A stretch of DNA of 11,163 nt from Planctomycetota bacterium (lineage in GTDB: Bacteria; Planctomycetota; UBA1135). Below, piece by piece: positions 6,610 through 11,163 of the stretch. The stretch covers positions 1-11,163 of the forward strand of contig JAKVCF010000075.1 in the NCBI GenBank assembly GCA_022447335.1, read 5' to 3'. The notes beneath the pieces were generated by a model. The model had not been told where the DNA came from. It saw only the letters and a list, made by a program, of their open reading frames with translations, and did no database searches. Each line of letters opens with the position of its first letter. The stretch's first letter is position 1. The translations under genes and the position numbers were made by a program.

Positions 6610-7395
6610 TTAAAAGTTATGGCCGACCGAAAGGACGAATCGGCGGTCGGTTGACTCGAAGTCAGGCGCCGGAGTGCCGTCCCAGGCCACCGCAGCGGTT
6701 GCGGCGAAGTACCAATTTTCACGGAATTTCCAATTTAGATTCAGTTCGCCGACGAAGGACCGATCATCGGTTTCGTCAAAAGACTGTAGGAACTCACCCG
6801 TGGCGGTGATTAGCCATTCAGACCAGAGTGGACTTTCATAGCGAGTTGCGACGCGGCCGGCAGCTGTATCGACTTCTTCGGTCGAGCCAATGTTTTCCTC
6901 GTGCACAAAAGTTGGGCCGACTTCAAGCGAGATGGAGGCGTCCTTTTCTTCGTTCAGGTATAAGGTCGCGCCGCCGCCTGCGCCGACAGTCCAGCGCAAG
7001 TCGAGGCCAACCGGTACATCTTGGCGGATATTAGTGTTGCAGTAGGCGTACACATTCTTCTCATCATCGATGAAATGGTTGTATTGGCCTGCTATCGCAT
7101 AGAGGCGCGAAGTAGTTTGTGCATCACCGGTGGTTCGGTCGGCCTGTCGTATGCCCGCGTAGTTTGCAGTGAATAGCCACTGATCGACATCAGTGTCATA
7201 CCGCAGCTCGGCGCTGAAAGCTGCCGTAGTGCTTCCGCTGTTTCCTGAAAGGAAGCTGTAGCCCAAGTTCGCTTTTCCGTGCCAATTAGGATCTTCGTTT
7301 CTATGAGGTGGGAGAGCGGTTTGCACCGAATTGTTGTCGCCGTTGCCACTGAAGTTGGCGAATAGGCCGAAGGAAAGAGTCGTGGTCAGAATCAT
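6610..7395 (-). CDS. DUF481-family outer-membrane beta-barrel protein
   Basis: Putative outer-membrane protein of 261 residues of the DUF481 (YdiY-like, 'salt-induced outer membrane protein') family, whose role is not well defined. A hydrophobic leader follows the start (ILTTTLSFGLFANF), consistent with Sec export. The family opening is at WHGKANLGYSFLSGNSGSTT, followed by alternating beta-strand patterns rich in aromatic residues. The end is typical of barrels: TPAPDFESTDRRFVLSVGHNF with a C-terminal phenylalanine for BAM recognition. The start is uncertain. ATG 7395 places the leader at the N terminus and lies downstream of a -10-like box; an in-frame ATG at 7470 would add 25 residues including basic ones and has AGGAA 10 bases ahead. 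The gene is divergent from pepP and appears to be monocistronic. Confidence 0.85.
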   Translation of the reverse strand: MILTTTLSFGLFANFSGNGDNNSVQTALPPHRNEDPNWHGKANLGYSFLSGNSGSTTAAFSAELRYDTDVDQWLFTANYAGIRQADRTTGDAQTTSRLYAIAGQYNHFIDDEKNVYAYCNTNIRQDVPVGLDLRWTVGAGGGATLYLNEEKDASISLEVGPTFVHEENIGSTEEVDTAAGRVATRYESPLWSEWLITATGEFLQSFDETDDRSFVGELNLNWKFRENWYFAATAAVAWDGTPAPDFESTDRRFVLSVGHNF

Positions 7396-7437
7396 TTTTC
7401 GGATTGAAAGCGGTGTCCGCGATGTTTTGAGCCCCGA

Positions 7438-7443
7438 ATTGTA
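7438..7443 (-). promoter_or_regulatory. Possible -10 box for the DUF481 gene
   Basis: On the minus strand TACAAT matches TATAAT at 5 of 6 positions, 42 bases before ATG 7395. No convincing -35 is seen at the usual distance. If used, transcription would start near 7430, which would exclude the longer ATG 7470 form of the protein. Confidence 0.3.
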
Positions 7444-7496
7444 GCTATCCGCTGTGACCAGAGTCCTCATGCGCAGCGGCTTCCTGGAGAGAATCT

Positions 7497-7516
7497 GGAA
7501 AAGTCAGGGGAAAGTC
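7497..7516 (+). repeat. Direct repeat with 11-bp period upstream of the pepP promoter
   Basis: GGAAAAGTC at 7497-7505 and GGGAAAGTC at 7508-7516 match at 8 of 9 positions and are offset by exactly 11 bases, about one helical turn. They end 3 bases before the TTGACC -35 box. This is the layout of a tandem activator or response-regulator site, but two copies of a 9-mer can also arise by chance. Confidence 0.35.
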
Positions 7517-7519
7517 GCG

Positions 7520-7548
7520 TTGACCGCTATTTGCGGCAAGGGGACAAT
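7520..7548 (+). promoter_or_regulatory. Sigma70-like promoter for the pepP-natA-natB unit
   Basis: TTGACC at 7520-7525 (5 of 6 to the -35 consensus) is followed by a 17-base spacer and GACAAT at 7543-7548 (4 of 6 to the -10 consensus). Transcription would begin near 7555, leaving a leader of about 30 bases before ATG 7585. This supports ATG 7585 over the in-frame TTG at 7531, which lies inside the promoter. Confidence 0.45.
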
Positions 7549-7584
7549 CTGGGCTTGGCTTCTTCCGATGGCCATTCCACTCTC

Positions 7585-8934
7585 ATGTTTATTCGCCACC
7601 GCCAGGCATTTCTCGACCGCATGGAGGAGGGCGATCTCGCGCTCTTCCCCGGCGCTGAGCTCGTCACCCGCAATCACGACGTCGACTTTCCTTTCCGGCA
7701 GCATTCCGATTTTTGGTATCTGACCGGTCTGCGTGAACCTTCGGGCATGTTGATGCTCGCTAAGGGAATCTCGGATGTGCCGGACGAAACTCTCTTCCTG
7801 CAGCCGCGCGACGAGCTGGCTGAGATTTGGAACGGCAAGCGTCTCGGCGCTGAAGGTGCGATGGAGCAACTTGGGTTCGTCGCAGCCGCGCCGGTTGAGG
7901 GGTTTCGTAGTCGATTTGTCGATTTGCTTCCGCGTGCCAAGCGTCTCTGGGTCAGCCTTGGTAGCAGTTCTTCTTTCGACCAGATTGTGCTGGCGGCGAT
8001 GGCCGAGTTGCGAGGGAAGATTCGTTTAGGCTTGGAGCCACCGCAGATTCTTGTTGACCCACGTCCGGAGCTAGCGCAGATGCGTCTCTACAAGTCGGAC
8101 GAAGAGCTCGAGCTCATGCGCCGAGCCGCGGCTATTTCGAGCGAAGCCCATACTTTGGCAATGGCTCAATGCCGACCGGGCATGAACGAGTGTGAGCTCG
8201 AAGCGTTGATTCATTACACCTTCCGCCGCCACGGATGCGATGACGCCGGATGGGCCTATCCGTCGATAGTGGCATCAGGTGACAACGCATGCATCTTGCA
8301 CTATACGAACAACGATCAGCCGATGCGGGATGGCGATGTGGTGCTGATTGACGCTGGCGCCGAGTATCGTAGTTACGGAGCCGACATCACACGAACCTTT
8401 CCGGTGAATGGAAAGTTCACGCCGGCACAGCGCGATGTTTACGAAGTAGTGCTGGCCGCGCAGAAGGCCTCGCTAGATTTTTCGCGCCCAGGTTGTACGC
8501 ATGCGCAAGTCCATGAGGCTTCAGTGCGGACGTTAGCCGATGGTCTGGTGCAGCTTAAGGTGCTAGATGAATCAGTTGACGAGATTATCGAAAGGCAGAC
8601 CTATCGTCGTTGGTATATGCACAATACTGGTCACTGGCTGGGGCTTGATGTACATGATGCTGGCCGCTACCGCGAAGGTGGAGAATCGGTTGACCTTGCT
8701 CCTGGTATGGTGATGACTATTGAGCCGGGGCTTTACTTTCAGTCCGGCGATGAAGGCATTCCCGCCGAGCTACGTGGGATTGGGGTGCGGATTGAAGACG
8801 CCATTCACATCACTGGGGGTGCCCCCGAAGTCCTTACTGCAGCTACGCCGAAAGAAGTAGCCGAAGTCGAAGAGGCATGCGCCAACGAGCGCGCTGAGCC
8901 TCCAACTCTCGAAATGGATAAATTGACTCAATGA
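7585..8934 (+). CDS. pepP: Xaa-Pro aminopeptidase P (M24B metallopeptidase)
   Basis: Cytoplasmic dimetal (usually manganese) aminopeptidase that removes an N-terminal residue preceding proline. The protein has 449 residues, close to the E. coli enzyme. The N-terminal domain carries the AMP_N hallmark FPFRQHSDFWYLTGLREP (about 36-53). The C-terminal pita-bread domain has all five metal ligands: Asp256 (VLIDAGAEY), Asp267 (GADITRTF), His350 (HNTGHWLGLDVHD), Glu380 (MTIEPGLYF) and Glu404 (GVRIEDAI). The start ATG 7585 gives MFIRHRQAFLDRM, which aligns with the start region of known PepP; an in-frame TTG at 7531 would fall inside the predicted promoter. No clear ribosome-binding site precedes it. 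The stop overlaps the start of the ABC ATPase gene as ATGA, so the three genes are probably cotranscribed. Cys-containing C-terminal tail residues show nothing special. Confidence 0.94.
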   Translation: MFIRHRQAFLDRMEEGDLALFPGAELVTRNHDVDFPFRQHSDFWYLTGLREPSGMLMLAKGISDVPDETLFLQPRDELAEIWNGKRLGAEGAMEQLGFVAAAPVEGFRSRFVDLLPRAKRLWVSLGSSSSFDQIVLAAMAELRGKIRLGLEPPQILVDPRPELAQMRLYKSDEELELMRRAAAISSEAHTLAMAQCRPGMNECELEALIHYTFRRHGCDDAGWAYPSIVASGDNACILHYTNNDQPMRDGDVVLIDAGAEYRSYGADITRTFPVNGKFTPAQRDVYEVVLAAQKASLDFSRPGCTHAQVHEASVRTLADGLVQLKVLDESVDEIIERQTYRRWYMHNTGHWLGLDVHDAGRYREGGESVDLAPGMVMTIEPGLYFQSGDEGIPAELRGIGVRIEDAIHITGGAPEVLTAATPKEVAEVEEACANERAEPPTLEMDKLTQ

Positions 8935-9869
8935 CTGATCTCGCACTCGAGCTGCGCGGCGTTTGTAAGCACTATGGCGATTTGAGGGCTGTGCAGGAGA
9001 TCGACATTGCAGTGCCTAAAGGCGCGATCTATGGGTTCCTGGGGCCGAATGGCGCTGGCAAGACTACGACGATCAGAATGATTTTGGATATCGTCAAGCC
9101 GACCTCTGGATCGATTGCGGTATTGGGCGCTCCGAGTGCACTCGATGTCCGAAATAGGATCGGGTATCTTCCCGAAGAGAAGGGCCTTTATAAGAAGATG
9201 AAGGCATCATCCATCATTGCGTATTTTGCCCGCTTGAAGGGTGTCGATAAGAAAACGGCTAAGGCCCGTTCTTACGAGCTATTAGAGAAGTACGGTTTGA
9301 GGGACTTCGCGGATGCAAAGGTCGAGACACTTTCGAAAGGTATGGGACAGAAGGTTCAGGTGCTTGCCTCGATTGCGCATCATCCTGAGTTCGTGATTCT
9401 CGACGAACCTTTCTCAGGGCTTGACCCGGTGAACCAGCAGGTAATGGAAGATGTCATCAAGGACATGTCCACCGCGGGTTCGACCATTATCTTTTCGACT
9501 CACGTGATGTCGCACGCTGAGCGTATTTGTGACCGCATCCTGCTGATCGCTAAAGGTCGCAAGATATTCGATGGCACGATTGCGGAAGCTAAGAAAATGA
9601 TCCCGAATCGCGTGCGCTTGCAGGTTGATGCCACGGTCGATCAATTGTCAATATTGCCAGGCGTGCTCGAGGTGGGAAAAGTGTCCGATGATGTGCACGG
9701 CGACCTCTGGGATCTCACAATTGAAGAAGGTGCCGATGCCCAGCAGATTCTGCAGACCTGTTTTGCAAGGGGTGTCAAGTTGAGGTCTTTCGATCACAGT
9801 GAACCTACTCTGCATGATGTCTTTGTGGAGCTGGTCGGCGATGATGCCCGGGAGGCGCAGAAACGATGA
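8931..9869 (+). CDS. ABC exporter ATP-binding protein, NatA type
   Basis: Cytoplasmic ATPase subunit of 312 residues that would power the ABC-2 permease encoded next. Walker A is GPNGAGKTT (38-46). The Q-loop region reads GYLPEEKGLY (78-87), with Glu where many ABC proteins have Gln, a common variant in this subfamily. The signature is LSKGMGQKV (134-142) in place of LSGGQ, also usual for NatA-like proteins. Walker B is FVILDEP (154-160) with catalytic Glu159, and the switch histidine is His191 (STHVM). The C-terminal 85 residues form a DUF4162-type domain ending in EPTLHDVFVELVG. The start overlaps the pepP stop as ATGA without a visible ribosome-binding site, so translation probably depends on coupling. 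NatA-like proteins are known from sodium export, but the family also handles other substrates, so transport specificity is open. Confidence 0.93.
   Translation: MTDLALELRGVCKHYGDLRAVQEIDIAVPKGAIYGFLGPNGAGKTTTIRMILDIVKPTSGSIAVLGAPSALDVRNRIGYLPEEKGLYKKMKASSIIAYFARLKGVDKKTAKARSYELLEKYGLRDFADAKVETLSKGMGQKVQVLASIAHHPEFVILDEPFSGLDPVNQQVMEDVIKDMSTAGSTIIFSTHVMSHAERICDRILLIAKGRKIFDGTIAEAKKMIPNRVRLQVDATVDQLSILPGVLEVGKVSDDVHGDLWDLTIEEGADAQQILQTCFARGVKLRSFDHSEPTLHDVFVELVGDDAREAQKR
9850..9855 (+). promoter_or_regulatory. Shine-Dalgarno site for the NatB-like permease
   Basis: GGGAGG near the end of the ATPase gene is followed by 10 bases and ATG 9866. It supports this start, which overlaps the ATPase stop as ATGA. 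Confidence 0.5.
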
Positions 9870-11163
9870 AGAACGCCATGATGGTTGCGGCTCGCGAGTA
9901 CGCTGAGAATGCACGGACTAAGGGTTTTTGGATAGGCATTCTGATGGTGCCCGTGTTGCTGGTTGGTGCGGTCTTTGTCATGAGTTGGCTCGAGTCTGAT
10001 GCCACGCCGACCCGCCACTACATAGTGGTCGATCAGACTGGTCGCTACGAAGAGGCGCTCGAGCGCCGGATGAACTTGCGATACGCTGCAGCGGTATCGA
10101 GGTCTTTTCAAGCATGGGTGCAACGTAATTTGAGGCAAGAGATCCGGGCCAATATCGAGATCGACTTCGAGTCGATGCCGGCTATGTCGCTTCAGGATTT
10201 CAACACGGATGCTTATCTCGACGACTTGGTCGAGGAAAATCCAGCTGAGTTTGAAGCGCTGCTTCAGCCAGGTGGCTTTGACAAGTTAGTAGAGGCCGCC
10301 CGTCCGCAGCTGTCGGAAGATGCCGGCGAGTTCGAAATTCCGCGCCGATTTTTCGAGAGCATTGCACTTCCGGACGACTTTGAAATAGACGTAGCTGCGT
10401 CCGATTCGGAAGAGATCGCGGAAGCGCTCAAGCCTTATCTGCGGGGCGATAAAGATATCTCGGTCGATGGTGAGCCAACGCAAGTCTTTGCTGCATTGAT
10501 TATCCCCACCGATGTGGATAGCCACTTCGATCTAGAGGAAGAAGAAAAGGATCGCGGCATTATCGGTGCGATCAGCGGCGCGGTGTCAGCTTTGGTTGGG
10601 GGCAGTGCCCCGCCTAAGGCAGAGTACTGGAGCGGCAACTTGGCCGACTCCGAGCTCTATGACCGTCTTAGTGGAGATCTCGACCGTGAGCTGCGTCAAA
10701 GCCAGTTCGTTAAGCGTGGCATCGATGTAAGCCTAGTTTCCAGTGTGCAGCGCATGTCGATGCCAATGAAGACCCTCGACCCAGATAAGGAAGCGGGCGA
10801 AGAGGAGGTCAGTCAGGCGGACAAGCTGCGTGAAATTGCGCCAGTCGGTTTTGTCTACATCCTCTGGATTAGCATCATGCAAGTCGCCTCGATGTTGTTG
10901 AATAACACCATCGAGGAGAAGTCCAATCGCATCATCGAGGTACTACTATCTTCAGTGACCGCTTGGGAGTTGATGGCGGGCAAGCTGATCGGGATTGCGG
11001 CGGTCGGTCTGACGATGTTGATGACTTGGATTACTTCAGCGGCTTTCATGCTCTGGTATTGGGCTTCGCCCGAAGCGGAAATATTGACTAGTCTGGCCAG
11101 TGTGATCTTTGATAGCACGTTATTGCCATCCTTTGTGTTCTATTTCGTGCTGGGTTACTTTAT
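9866..11163 (+). CDS. ABC-2 exporter permease, NatB type (3' end outside window)
   Basis: Membrane subunit of the exporter whose ATPase is encoded just upstream. The frame is open for 432 codons to the window edge, so the C-terminal helices are missing. The N terminus has the usual short cytoplasmic AAREYAENARTKGFWIG stretch and a first membrane helix at about 21-43. A large extracytoplasmic region (about 44-325) follows, unusually acidic, containing a small hydrophobic Gly/Ala-rich stretch (about 231-248) right after an EEEEKD cluster. Helix 2 spans about 327-346. The family hallmark EEKSNRIIEVLLSSVTAWEL begins at 350, and helix 3 spans about 374-398. This motif is the ABC-2/NatB coupling segment between helices. 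The start overlaps the ATPase stop as ATGA and has GGGAGG upstream. Sodium or drug export is possible by family; the substrate is not evident. Confidence 0.9.
   Translation, partial: MKNAMMVAAREYAENARTKGFWIGILMVPVLLVGAVFVMSWLESDATPTRHYIVVDQTGRYEEALERRMNLRYAAAVSRSFQAWVQRNLRQEIRANIEIDFESMPAMSLQDFNTDAYLDDLVEENPAEFEALLQPGGFDKLVEAARPQLSEDAGEFEIPRRFFESIALPDDFEIDVAASDSEEIAEALKPYLRGDKDISVDGEPTQVFAALIIPTDVDSHFDLEEEEKDRGIIGAISGAVSALVGGSAPPKAEYWSGNLADSELYDRLSGDLDRELRQSQFVKRGIDVSLVSSVQRMSMPMKTLDPDKEAGEEEVSQADKLREIAPVGFVYILWISIMQVASMLLNNTIEEKSNRIIEVLLSSVTAWELMAGKLIGIAAVGLTMLMTWITSAAFMLWYWASPEAEILTSLASVIFDSTLLPSFVFYFVLGYF

Noticed and set aside
7531..7584. TTG at 7531 as the pepP start, adding 18 residues
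   Set aside because: It lies inside the predicted promoter, and ATG 7585 aligns with the usual N terminus of PepP proteins.
9794..10138. Minus-strand open frame across the natA-natB junction
   Set aside because: It is antisense to two well-supported coupled genes and its product shows no domain.

Overview
The window looks like an ordinary chromosomal stretch of a Gram-negative bacterium. GC is moderately high (by eye, mid to upper fifties percent). Genes are packed tightly, and two proteins imply a double membrane: a DUF481-type outer-membrane beta-barrel and a secreted, periplasmic-type solute-binding protein. The flavour of the DUF481, NatA/NatB and THUMP-like methyltransferase proteins would fit a planctomycete or a similar deep-branching phylum, but this is an impression and not a demonstrated assignment. 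I see no phage, transposon, CRISPR or RNA genes.

Layout from left to right. (1) Plus strand, 1-1368: the C-terminal half of an acyl-CoA dehydrogenase runs in from the left edge. It is followed with almost no gap by a complete metallo-beta-lactamase-fold hydrolase. (2) Minus strand, 6476 down to 1469: a four-gene unit reads THUMP-like SAM methyltransferase, then a family 5 peptide-type solute-binding protein, then a DppB/OppB-type permease, then a DppC/OppC-type permease. It converges on the MBL gene. Its junctions are a 4-base ATGA overlap, a 3-base gap and another ATGA overlap. No ATPase gene (DppD/DppF type) is present, so the importer must borrow ATPases from elsewhere. (3) Minus strand, 7395 down to 6610: a DUF481 outer-membrane protein gene sits alone. 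(4) Plus strand, 7585 to the right edge: Xaa-Pro aminopeptidase P, a NatA-type ABC ATPase and a NatB-type ABC-2 permease (cut by the window end), again joined by ATGA overlaps.

The two multi-gene units suggest a loose shared theme of peptide uptake and peptide trimming (solute-binding protein with permeases; PepP) next to an ABC exporter. That functional link is inference only. The two non-coding gaps with visible structure are 6477-6609, which holds an 8-bp perfect inverted repeat next to a -10-like box, and 7396-7584, which is divergent. The latter holds a credible sigma70-like promoter for pepP preceded by a direct repeat with an 11-bp period. No gene-free stretch exceeds 300 bases.

I found no convincing new multi-gene system. 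The most unusual items are an approximately 110-residue extra domain in the DppB-like permease, the coupling of a methyltransferase gene to an ATPase-less importer, the promoter-proximal repeats upstream of pepP, and the large acidic extracytoplasmic domain of the NatB-like permease.
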